A stretch of DNA of 47,676 bases. It comes from an uncultured Lachnospiraceae bacterium. GTDB taxonomy: Bacteria > Bacillota > Clostridia > Lachnospirales > Lachnospiraceae. The notes under the pieces were generated by a model. It was not told the DNA's origin and did no database searches. It saw only the letters and a program-made list of their open reading frames with translations. Shown one piece after another: positions 17,092 through 24,802 of this stretch. Made by a program: the position numbers and the translations under genes. The stretch's first letter is position 1; the number at the start of each line of letters is the position of its first letter. The stretch lies in NCBI GenBank assembly GCA_910583615.1, contig CAJTXP010000032.1, positions 1 to 47,676 on the forward strand. The letters are read 5' to 3'.

Positions 17092-17709
17092 ATGATTGCA
17101 TTTTTAAAGGGCGAGATTGCAGATATGACGGAGGGGAGCCTGATTCTGGATGTGAACGGGATCGGCTACGAAGTGCTGGTTCCGGCACAGCTTCTGTCTA
17201 TGGTGAAAGGAATCGGGCAGACGGTGAAGCTGCATACGTATATGCAGGTGCGTGAGGACGCTGTGGCGCTGTTTGGATTTCTTAAAAAGGACGATTTGCA
17301 GATGTTCCGGATGCTGACTGGTGTAAACGGAGTGGGCCCCAGGGCGGGACTCAGTATTTTGTCTGCGGTCGGAACGGATGATCTGCGTTTTGCCATACTG
17401 GCGGATGACGCGAAAAGGATCTCGAAAGCTCCCGGGATTGGAGCCAAGACTGCAAAGAAGATCATTCTGGAACTGAAGGACAGGCTGGATCTGGAGGAAG
17501 CCTTTGAGAAAAAGCTTTCTTCCGGGCAGGATTTCGAGGAAGTGTCTGCAGTTTCCGGGAGTCAGGTTGTTAAAGATGCGGTGGAAGCGCTGGTTGCACT
17601 GGGTTATGGAAGCACAGAGGCATTGAAGGTGGTGCGTTCCGTAAAGCCGACGGAAGATATGGATGTGGAAGAGATCCTGAAAGAAGCGCTGAAACGGATG
17701 GCATTTTGA
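17092..17709 (+). CDS. ruvA: Holliday junction branch migration protein RuvA
   Basis: RuvA binds four-way DNA junctions and positions the RuvB motor. The 205 residues show the N-terminal OB-fold domain (MIAFLKGEIADM...DVNGIGYEV), two helix-hairpin-helix motifs (LTGVNGVGPRAGLSIL and APGIGAKTAKKIILEL, ~75-130) and the flexible C-terminal domain (~155-205) that touches RuvB. The ribosome binding site is weak (GGATGAAG). ruvB follows after 69 nt. Confidence 0.96.
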   Translation: MIAFLKGEIADMTEGSLILDVNGIGYEVLVPAQLLSMVKGIGQTVKLHTYMQVREDAVALFGFLKKDDLQMFRMLTGVNGVGPRAGLSILSAVGTDDLRFAILADDAKRISKAPGIGAKTAKKIILELKDRLDLEEAFEKKLSSGQDFEEVSAVSGSQVVKDAVEALVALGYGSTEALKVVRSVKPTEDMDVEEILKEALKRMAF

Positions 17710-17778
17710 AACAGGCAGGAGTCCGGCAGGTGAGGCGGAAATGTCAAGTATGATGGAACAGGGGAATATGAGACAGGA

Positions 17779-18780
17779 ATGAGTGATCGGAGAATCATTA
17801 CAACAGATGCGGCGGAGGAGGATATCCGGATTGAGGGAAGCTTAAGGCCGCAGAGCCTGGCGGAATATATCGGCCAGGAGAGGGCAAAAAGTAATCTGAA
17901 AATATATATAGAAGCGGCAAAGTCCAGGGGCGAGCCTCTGGATCATGTGCTGTTTTACGGGCCTCCGGGACTTGGAAAGACAACGCTGGCAGGAATTCTT
18001 GCCAATGAAATGGGAACGCATATGAAAGTGACGAGCGGTCCGGCCATCGAAAAACCAGGAGAGGTTGCAGCAGTGCTGAACAGTCTGCAGGAGGGGGATG
18101 TGTTGTTCGTGGATGAGATTCACCGGCTGAACCGGCAGGTGGAGGAAGTACTGTATCCGGCCATGGAGGACTATGCCATTGACATTATGATCGGGAAAGG
18201 AGCCTCTGCCAGAAGCATTCGTCTGGATCTGCCGAAATTCACGCTGGTAGGCGCGACAACAAGGGCAGGACTTTTGACAGCGCCCCTCCGGGACCGTTTT
18301 GGAGTCGTGCATCATCTGGAGTATTATACGGTTGCTGAACTGACGACGATCATCCGGCGGTCTGCAGAAGTGCTTGACGTGGAGATCGACAGGGAGGGCG
18401 CAACGGAGCTGGCACGGCGTTCCAGAGGAACTCCAAGGCTTGCAAACCGTCTGCTGAAAAGAGTCCGTGATTTTGCACAGGTAAAATATGACGGCAGGAT
18501 TACGCAGGAGGTGGCGATTTTCGCTCTTGATCTTCTGGAAGTGGACCGTCATGGCCTGGATCAGCTGGACCGGCGCATTCTCCGGATCATCATTGAAAAG
18601 TTTGCAGGAGGTCCTGTAGGTCTTGATACCCTTGCAGCTGCGTTGGGAGAAGACGGAGGGACGCTGGAAGATGTCTATGAGCCGTATCTGATCCAGAACG
18701 GGTTTTTGAACCGTACCTCCCGGGGAAGAGTTGCGACAGAACAGTCCTATTGTCATTTGGGGATTGCTTTCCCGGGGTGA
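17779..18780 (+). CDS. ruvB: Holliday junction branch migration ATPase RuvB
   Basis: AAA+ motor that, as a hexamer on RuvA-bound junctions, drives branch migration. The 333 residues contain the N-terminal RPQSLAEYIGQ, Walker A GPPGLGKTT (~61-69), Walker B VDEIHRLN, sensor GATTRAGLLTAPLRDRFG and the C-terminal winged helix (GVDEDGGTLEDVYEPYLIQNGF-like region with GRVAT). No ruvC is nearby, as usual in Firmicutes. Confidence 0.97.
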   Translation: MSDRRIITTDAAEEDIRIEGSLRPQSLAEYIGQERAKSNLKIYIEAAKSRGEPLDHVLFYGPPGLGKTTLAGILANEMGTHMKVTSGPAIEKPGEVAAVLNSLQEGDVLFVDEIHRLNRQVEEVLYPAMEDYAIDIMIGKGASARSIRLDLPKFTLVGATTRAGLLTAPLRDRFGVVHHLEYYTVAELTTIIRRSAEVLDVEIDREGATELARRSRGTPRLANRLLKRVRDFAQVKYDGRITQEVAIFALDLLEVDRHGLDQLDRRILRIIIEKFAGGPVGLDTLAAALGEDGGTLEDVYEPYLIQNGFLNRTSRGRVATEQSYCHLGIAFPG

Positions 18781-18792
18781 GTTGAGTATAAT
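18764..18792 (+). promoter_or_regulatory. Promoter of zapA inside the end of ruvB
   Basis: TTGCTT (18764-18769), 17-nt spacer and perfect TATAAT (18787-18792), 45 nt upstream of zapA. The -35 box lies inside the last codons of ruvB, so zapA can be expressed independently of the ruv genes. Confidence 0.6.
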
Positions 18793-18836
18793 ATTCACAT
18801 AGGTAGCGGTACGCATGTACGCAAAAAGGGGATTTT

Positions 18837-19265
18837 ATGGCGAAGAAAAATGCAGCGGAAGTATTGATTAACGGGAAAGTATATACAATCAGCGGATATG
18901 AGAGCACTGCATATCTGCACAAGGTCGCAACTTTCCTCAATGAACTGGAAGAAGACATTTCCCAGGCGGGGAATTATAATATGCTTTCTGCTGACGAAAA
19001 GCAGCTTCTGAAAAACATGAATCTTGCAGATGTCTATTTTAAGGCAAATGATGCCAGAGAGGAACTGGCGCGCCAGGCGGAAGAAAAGGACAGGGAGATT
19101 TACAGCCTGAAGCATGATCTTATTGACGCAAGAATGGAGAAGGACCGGCTTCTTTCGCAGATCGAGGAGCTGAAGGAAAAGCTTGCAGAAGAACAGAAGC
19201 GTCAGAGCCGTATGATGAAATCGGCAGAGGCAAGAAAGCTTCATAAACCGGAGCGAAGACTTTAG
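18837..19265 (+). CDS. zapA: Cell division protein ZapA
   Basis: 142 residues. The N-terminal domain (AEVLINGKVYTISGYESTAYLHKVATFLNE) is the ZapA fold that binds and bundles FtsZ filaments at the Z-ring; the C-terminal half (~75-140) is a long charged coiled coil, as expected for ZapA dimerisation. AAAAAGGGG precedes the ATG. It has its own promoter and is followed by a terminator-type hairpin. Confidence 0.92.
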   Translation: MAKKNAAEVLINGKVYTISGYESTAYLHKVATFLNELEEDISQAGNYNMLSADEKQLLKNMNLADVYFKANDAREELARQAEEKDREIYSLKHDLIDARMEKDRLLSQIEELKEKLAEEQKRQSRMMKSAEARKLHKPERRL

Positions 19266-19290
19266 ACATCAGGTACAGACAGATCTTTAT

Positions 19291-19355
19291 GGCTGTTGCA
19301 AAACAGTTCCTGTCTCCAACAGAGGAGGAACCATATTTTGCGGCAGCTCCTTTTT
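19291..19355 (+). terminator. Repeat-family hairpin TGC-B, terminator of zapA
   Basis: Left arm ggctgttgcaaaa (19291-19303) pairs with ttttgcggcagctcc (19336-19350), with a second stem gttcct/aggaac inside, followed by TTTTT. This is a good intrinsic terminator and shares its arm sequence with the hairpins at 11277-11344 and 31104-31188. The rest of the 220-nt gap to the next gene holds no gene or promoter that I can identify with confidence. Confidence 0.75.
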
Positions 19356-19485
19356 ATACTCGCAAACGCAATTACATGCCGTTCTTTCATGTCAGATAAC
19401 AGCGCGTTTGCTCGTTATACGTTTATGTATCGGCAAAACAAAGCGTTAATGAGTATATATAACCGGTATTGTCAGGGAGAGAATT

Positions 19486-21735
19486 ATGGACAGAAAGCTG
19501 GAAATACTGGCCCCTGCGGGGTCATTCGAAAGTTTAAAAGCGGCAGTAATGGCGGGTGCAGATGCGGTCTATATGGGAGGCAGCCGTTTCGGGGCGCGTG
19601 CATATGCGGATAATCCTCAGGGGGACAGGCTTCTGGAGGCAATTGATTATGCACATCTGCACGGTGTAAAGCTGTATCTGACGGTTAATACGCTTTTAAA
19701 AGAACAGGAGCTTTATGAGGAGCTTTATGCGTATCTTCTTCCCTGCTATGAGCATGGACTGGATGCGGTTATCATACAGGATATGGGGGTTATGCGGGCA
19801 GTCCGGGAATGGTTCCCGGACCTTCCCGTTCATGCCAGTACCCAGATGACTCTGTGCGGATCAGGCGGTGTACAGCTGTTAAAAGAAGCAGGGGTTCAGC
19901 GAGTGGTGCTGGCGCGGGAACTCTCTCTTGCGGAGATTGCCAGGATCTATCAGGATACAGGGATGGAGCTGGAGTGTTTTGTCCATGGTGCGCTTTGTTA
20001 CTGTTATTCCGGACAGTGCCTGTTCAGCAGTATTCTGGGCGGAAGAAGCGGCAACCGCGGACGCTGTGCACAGCCCTGCCGTCTGGCATATGAAGCCGTG
20101 GCAGATAAAAAGAAGATGTCTGAAAAGGGAGCACAGACGCTTTTGAGTCCCAGGGACATCTGTGCCCTGGATCTTCTTCCGGAGATTGCCAAAGCAGGCG
20201 TTTATTCTTTGAAAATTGAGGGACGGATGAAGCGGCCGGAATATGCGGCGGGTGTTGTACGCATCTATCGGAAATATGTGGACGGGTATTTAAGGAACGG
20301 TGGAAACGGTTACAGGGTATCGGAAGAAGACAGAAAAGAACTGCTGCTTCTGTTTAACAGAGACGGATTTTCCAGCGGGTATTATACGCAGCATAATGGC
20401 AGGAACATGATGGCGCTTTCAGAACATAAACCCATGGACCGGGAAAAAAGGGCTTATGAAGAACTGCTTCTGTCTCTTCGCAGAGAATATATAGAGACAG
20501 AAAAAAAGATCCCCATAAAGGGATGCCTGTATGCAGAGGCAGGCGTTCCTTTAAAACTGGAGGTTATGACGGCAGGAGAAAATGCAGGATCATACAGACA
20601 GACGGTCCTGGGCGTGTGTCCGCAGCTTCCGAAGAATCGTCCCATGGAAGCCGGACAGCTGGAAAAACAGTTAAAAAAGACCGGAAACACCCCGTTTGAG
20701 TGGACGGAACTCTGCGTACATGTGAACGGACCGCTGTTCGTTCCGGTTCAGGAGCTGAACCGACTTCGAAGAGATGCTCTTGCACTGCTTCAGGAATGCA
20801 TGGTGCAGGCATGTTTTCGCAGGTCTGCGTTATGTGCCGGCGTTGAGGAACATAAGCGGCTTAAGGAAGATTTTGCAGTTTCAGCAGATTTTGACAGACA
20901 GGAGGGACTGAAAACCGGCGGGTGCAGGACCGGTCTTCATATCTCTGCAGAAACGAAGGAACAGCTTCAGGAAGTGCTGACGCGCGCAGAAGGTCTGCAA
21001 AAGAAACAGGATATTCCGCTTACTTCGATCTATGTGGATGCAGAGGAAATGGAGGAAGACCTTGCAGACATCATAGACCGGATCCACAGAGAAGGACTGA
21101 AGGCATACGTTCTGCTTCCGGCTGTTTTCCGTATGGAAACCGCAGAAAGATATCAGAAAAGGAAAGATTTCTGGGCCGCCCTTCCTGCCGACGGTTATGT
21201 TGTGAGAAATCTGGAAGAATATGAATATATCAGATATCAGGGAAAAGAGATAATCCTTGACCATAATGTCTATACTTTTAATAAAAGCAGCCGCAGATAC
21301 TGGCAGGAAAAGGGAGTCCGGCTGCAGACCAGTCCGCTGGAGCTTAACGGCCAAGAGCTTGCAAAGCTCTCGGATGAAGACAGCATTCAGATCATTTATG
21401 GAAGATATCCGATGATGGTTACCGCCGGATGCCTTCATAAAACACTGGACTGCTGCAGGCACAGGGAAGAACTCTGGCATCTGAAAGACCGGTATCATAA
21501 AAGATTTCCGGTAAAAAATTTCTGCAGGGACTGCTATAATATTATTTACAACAGTCAGCCGGTATATCTTCTGGACCGTCTGGAGGAACTTAAGAAAACA
21601 GGTGCAGGAGCATACCGTATCATGTTTACGACAGAAAACAGAGACGAAGTGAAACAGGTCCTGGCACAGTGGACAGAGCATGAAAAGGCTCAGACGGATT
21701 TTACAAGAGGACATTGGAAACGGGGCGTTAAATAA
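19486..21735 (+). CDS. U32 family protein with DUF3656, RlhA-like
   Basis: 749 residues. The N-terminal U32 domain (LEILAPAGSFESLKAAVMAGADAVYMGG) and the signature ECFVHGALCYCYSGQCLFS with downstream GNRGRCAQPCRL are clear; the last 250 residues add the DUF3656-type region and another Cys group (FCRDCYN). Despite the 'peptidase' name, members of this family act in RNA hydroxylation: E. coli RlhA on 23S rRNA and TrhP on tRNA. The length and the extra domain favour an RlhA-like role; this is inference. It is followed almost directly by the FtsW/RodA gene. Confidence 0.88.
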   Translation: MDRKLEILAPAGSFESLKAAVMAGADAVYMGGSRFGARAYADNPQGDRLLEAIDYAHLHGVKLYLTVNTLLKEQELYEELYAYLLPCYEHGLDAVIIQDMGVMRAVREWFPDLPVHASTQMTLCGSGGVQLLKEAGVQRVVLARELSLAEIARIYQDTGMELECFVHGALCYCYSGQCLFSSILGGRSGNRGRCAQPCRLAYEAVADKKKMSEKGAQTLLSPRDICALDLLPEIAKAGVYSLKIEGRMKRPEYAAGVVRIYRKYVDGYLRNGGNGYRVSEEDRKELLLLFNRDGFSSGYYTQHNGRNMMALSEHKPMDREKRAYEELLLSLRREYIETEKKIPIKGCLYAEAGVPLKLEVMTAGENAGSYRQTVLGVCPQLPKNRPMEAGQLEKQLKKTGNTPFEWTELCVHVNGPLFVPVQELNRLRRDALALLQECMVQACFRRSALCAGVEEHKRLKEDFAVSADFDRQEGLKTGGCRTGLHISAETKEQLQEVLTRAEGLQKKQDIPLTSIYVDAEEMEEDLADIIDRIHREGLKAYVLLPAVFRMETAERYQKRKDFWAALPADGYVVRNLEEYEYIRYQGKEIILDHNVYTFNKSSRRYWQEKGVRLQTSPLELNGQELAKLSDEDSIQIIYGRYPMMVTAGCLHKTLDCCRHREELWHLKDRYHKRFPVKNFCRDCYNIIYNSQPVYLLDRLEELKKTGAGAYRIMFTTENRDEVKQVLAQWTEHEKAQTDFTRGHWKRGVK

Positions 21736-21736
21736 A

Positions 21737-23098
21737 ATGGTGAATGTCATTACCGAATTATCCAGATATGCCATGACTTTCTTTCTGGCATTGTATACAC
21801 TGCTGGGCTTTTGGCTGGTACGAAAGCAGGAGGAAGAAAAACGCGCTGCGCTGTGGCAGCAGAACTTTCTGCTGTTCTTTCTGCTTCTTATGGGAAACAT
21901 GATCCTGTATCTGAATACCGGGAATGAGAAAGTGATCTGTTTCTGCGGAGTACAGCTGCTTTTGTCAATGTTCTTTTTGACCTTGCAGCATGTAATTTAT
22001 CCAAAGTCAGACCGTCTTTTAACGCACAATCTGCTGGTTCTTTTGAACGTGGGATTTCTGATGCTGTCCCGTCTTTCCTTTGACAAGGCGGCCAGACAGT
22101 TTGAACTTGCGGTATTTGCTGCAGGGATTACCTTCCTGATTCCGTGGATCATACGGAAGGCAGGAAGGCTGAGGAGATACTGCTGGTGGTATGGAGCGGC
22201 AGGATTTGGACTTCTGACGGCGGTTCTGATTGCGGGAAGCTTAAGTTTTGGCGCAAAACTTGCGATTACCATACATGGGATCACCTTTCAGCCTTCAGAG
22301 TTTGTGAAAATCCTGTTTGTTTTTTTTGTGGCGGGGATGCTTTATGAGCGGCAGGATCTGCGGCAGGTGGCCATTGCAACCTGTGCAGCAGCGGCACATG
22401 TACTGGTGCTGGTACTGTCAAAAGATCTGGGCGGTGCGCTGATTTTCTTTGTTACTTATCTGGTGATGCTCTATCTTGCCACCAGGCAGCCGTTTTATTT
22501 TCTGGCAGGTCTTCTGGCAGGGTGCGGCGCTGCGTGGGTGGCCTGGAAGCTGTTTTCCCATGTACAGATCCGCGTACAGGCATGGAGCGATCCGTTTTCC
22601 GTGATTGAACATGGCGGTTATCAGGTCACGCAGTCGTTATTTGCCATCGGGACCGGAAGCTGGTTCGGTCTGGGACTGGGGCAGGGCATGCCGTATAAGA
22701 TCCCCGTCGTAGAGGAAGATTTTATCTTTGCGGCCATTGCAGAAGAATTCGGAATTCTTTTTGCAGTTTTTCTGATTTTCGTGTATCTTTGCAGTTTTTA
22801 TATGATTTTTAATATAGCCATGTGTCTGAAAGACGGTTATTATAAGCTGGTTGCGGCAGGGCTTGGCACTCTGGTCATCTTTCAGGCGTTTCTGTCTGTC
22901 GGCGGCGTCATCAAGTTTATTCCGTCAACCGGAGTGACGCTTCCGTTTATCAGTTATGGGGGAAGCTCTCTGGCCAGTATGTTTGCCATATGGGCGGTTA
23001 TACAGGGAATGTATCTGAAACGAAGTGATGAGGTGGCGGGCAGTGAAAAAGATGAAAAAAAAGAAAAGAACGAAAAAGCAGGCAAAAAGATTAAATAA
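21737..23098 (+). CDS. FtsW/RodA/SpoVE family peptidoglycan polymerase
   Basis: SEDS-type glycosyltransferase that polymerises lipid II outside the membrane, usually with a partner class B PBP. From ATG 21737 it is 453 residues with about ten to twelve helices. Motifs include ITIHGITFQPSEFVKILFVFF, SKDLGGALIFF, FAIGTGSWFGLGLGQG and the C-terminal IPSTGVTLPFISYGGSSLASMFA. A longer reading from 21680 would overlap the U32 gene by 56 nt and adds a charged, non-membrane leader, so 21737 was preferred although its ribosome binding site is poor. The following PBP gene overlaps it by 56 nt, supporting a SEDS-PBP pair. Confidence 0.9.
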   Translation: MVNVITELSRYAMTFFLALYTLLGFWLVRKQEEEKRAALWQQNFLLFFLLLMGNMILYLNTGNEKVICFCGVQLLLSMFFLTLQHVIYPKSDRLLTHNLLVLLNVGFLMLSRLSFDKAARQFELAVFAAGITFLIPWIIRKAGRLRRYCWWYGAAGFGLLTAVLIAGSLSFGAKLAITIHGITFQPSEFVKILFVFFVAGMLYERQDLRQVAIATCAAAAHVLVLVLSKDLGGALIFFVTYLVMLYLATRQPFYFLAGLLAGCGAAWVAWKLFSHVQIRVQAWSDPFSVIEHGGYQVTQSLFAIGTGSWFGLGLGQGMPYKIPVVEEDFIFAAIAEEFGILFAVFLIFVYLCSFYMIFNIAMCLKDGYYKLVAAGLGTLVIFQAFLSVGGVIKFIPSTGVTLPFISYGGSSLASMFAIWAVIQGMYLKRSDEVAGSEKDEKKEKNEKAGKKIK

Positions 23099-24497
23099 CC
23101 GGGAATACAGCAATATTCTGCTGATCTTTACCGGAATTTTTGTTCTGATGATCGGGTATCTTGTGCATTTTCAGGTGGTAAAAAGCAGGGAAACGATCAA
23201 TAATCCATATAATGCCAGACTGGAAACATTTGAACAGAGGGTGATCCGCGGCAGCATTCTGGCAAATGACGGGCAGCTTCTGGCGTATACCAGAATCGAA
23301 GAGGACGGAAAAGAGACGAGGGTCTATCCCTTTGGCTGCACGTTTTCCCATGTACTCGGGTATTCTGAATATGGAAAAACCGGGATTGAGGAGCTGGGAA
23401 ATTTTCAGCTTCTGACGTCCAACGCCTATTTTATAGAAAAATTCATCAATGAGCTGAAGGAGCAGAAAAATATCGGCGACACGCTGGTGACCACGCTGGA
23501 TGTGGAGCTTCAGACGGCGGCGCACGACGCGCTGGGAGACAAAAAAGGCGCGGTGATTGTGCTGGAGCCGTCTACGGGCAACGTGCGGGCACTGGTGTCG
23601 AAACCGGATTACGATCCGGGGCAGGTGGCAGTTCAGTGGGGGGAGCTGAGCAGTTCTGCGGACAGCGTGCTTTTAAACCGTGCCATGCAGGGGCTGTATC
23701 CGCCCGGGTCCACATTTAAAATAATTACATTGCTGGAGTATCTGCGGGAACATCAGTTCCGGGATGAAGAATACTCTTTTACGTGTGAAGGGAAGGTGCC
23801 GGTGGGCAATACGTCCATCAGCTGCTATCATGGGAACAGACACGGACAGCTGGATCTTAAGACGGCATTTGCAAAATCCTGTAACAGCGCGTTTGCGGAT
23901 ATGGGGCGTTCTTTCAATGTTCCGTCATTCCGGAATCTGGCAGAGCTGCTTTTGTTTGATTCTGAGCTTCCTCTGGCGTTTCCCTACAGTAAAAGTTCTT
24001 TTAAGCTGCAGGCGTCGGATCCGGAGGCGCTGCACATGATGACGGCTATTGGACAGGGAGATACGCTGGTGACGCCCATGCATATGGTTATGATCATGTC
24101 GGCCATTGTCAATGACGGAGTGCTGATGACGCCCCGGTTTCTGGACCGGACGGAGAGCTACACGGGAGCGGTGGTGGTAGAACGGTATCCGGTTACAGAA
24201 TACGGGGAACTGATCACTGCAAAGGAAGCAGAGATCCTTAAGGAATATCTTCGCGGGGTCGTGGAAGAGGGAACGGCGTCCAGACTTCAGAGCGACCAAT
24301 ATCTGGCGGCGGGCAAGACCGGAACCGCCGAATACAGCAGCGACAAGAACAAAAGCCACGCCTGGTTTACAGGGTACGTATCCGGTGAGAAACCGGATCT
24401 GGCGGTCTGCGTCCTCGTGGAAGGCGCAGGCTCCGGCAGCGAGTACGCAGTGCCGGTGGCGAAGCGGATCTTTGACGCGTATTATGCGGAAGAATAG
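23043..24497 (+). CDS. Class B penicillin-binding protein, partner of the SEDS protein
   Basis: 484 residues: short cytoplasmic Lys-rich leader, one membrane helix (~23-43), a linker domain with RGSILANDGQLLAYT, and a transpeptidase domain with active-site S223-T-F-K226, S279-C-N281 and K425-T-G (KTGTAEY). It cross-links the glycan made by the FtsW/RodA partner. GTG 23043 is preceded by GAGGTGG and was preferred over an ATG at 23025 with no site. The last 60 nt of the SEDS gene overlap, so translation is coupled. Resembles the RodA/PbpA pairs of actinobacteria and Clostridia. Confidence 0.9.
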   Translation: MKKMKKKKRTKKQAKRLNNREYSNILLIFTGIFVLMIGYLVHFQVVKSRETINNPYNARLETFEQRVIRGSILANDGQLLAYTRIEEDGKETRVYPFGCTFSHVLGYSEYGKTGIEELGNFQLLTSNAYFIEKFINELKEQKNIGDTLVTTLDVELQTAAHDALGDKKGAVIVLEPSTGNVRALVSKPDYDPGQVAVQWGELSSSADSVLLNRAMQGLYPPGSTFKIITLLEYLREHQFRDEEYSFTCEGKVPVGNTSISCYHGNRHGQLDLKTAFAKSCNSAFADMGRSFNVPSFRNLAELLLFDSELPLAFPYSKSSFKLQASDPEALHMMTAIGQGDTLVTPMHMVMIMSAIVNDGVLMTPRFLDRTESYTGAVVVERYPVTEYGELITAKEAEILKEYLRGVVEEGTASRLQSDQYLAAGKTGTAEYSSDKNKSHAWFTGYVSGEKPDLAVCVLVEGAGSGSEYAVPVAKRIFDAYYAEE

Positions 24498-24528
24498 TAC
24501 GGGCAGAAAACGTGAAAAATAAAAGGAA

Positions 24529-24563
24529 AAAAGGCACTCTACTTTGCGTAGATTGCCTTTTTT
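24529..24563 (+). terminator. Intrinsic terminator after the SEDS-PBP pair
   Basis: AAAAGGCA-c-TCTAC (24529-24542) pairs with GTAGA-t-TGCCTTTT (24548-24561), one mismatch, 5-nt loop, then TT. Strong rho-independent terminator 32 nt after the PBP stop. Confidence 0.9.
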
Positions 24564-24606
24564 GCCGTATCTGTGCTACAATCCGGACATGAAAGATCTG
24601 CAAGAC

Positions 24607-24744
24607 GGCGCCGGTTCCTGTGGATTCAGCTCCTGCCTGCAGGTTCCGGTACCTGCGTCTGCCGGATCACAATGCAGGGCATTGTGTCCCAACACCGGCG
24701 GCAGGTAACGGGTCGACGGGATTGAACCCACAGGAACCGGCACC
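24607..24744. repeat. 138-bp nested palindrome upstream of the HTH-permease gene
   Basis: The outer arms 24607-24628 and 24723-24744 are 22 nt each and complementary except at two positions (GCCGGTTCCTGTGG core). Inside, ccggtacctgcgtctgccgg faces ccggcggcaggtaacgg, and the centre is a perfect CACAATGC-agg-GCATTGTG stem (24668-24686). There is no T-run after it, so it is not a simple terminator. It could be an RNA leader structure, a protein-binding palindrome or a non-autonomous repeat. It is the only such sequence in the window; between it and the gene start (59 nt) nothing else was seen. Confidence 0.8.
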
Positions 24745-24802
24745 GGAAAACAGAGGAAAAGTTACATCGTCTGCGGCGGATGCAGATCAGGGGGAAACGT
24801 AT

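Noticed and set aside
19380..19485. Promoter of the U32 gene in the 19356-19485 gap
   Set aside because: AT-rich segments such as gttatacgtttatgtat are present, but no pair with acceptable spacing could be chosen with confidence.
24620..24802. Extended start of the HTH-permease at 24620, inside the palindrome
   Set aside because: The added 61 residues are encoded by the palindrome, show no domain and lack a ribosome binding site; ATG 24803 has a clear one and starts directly before the HTH domain.
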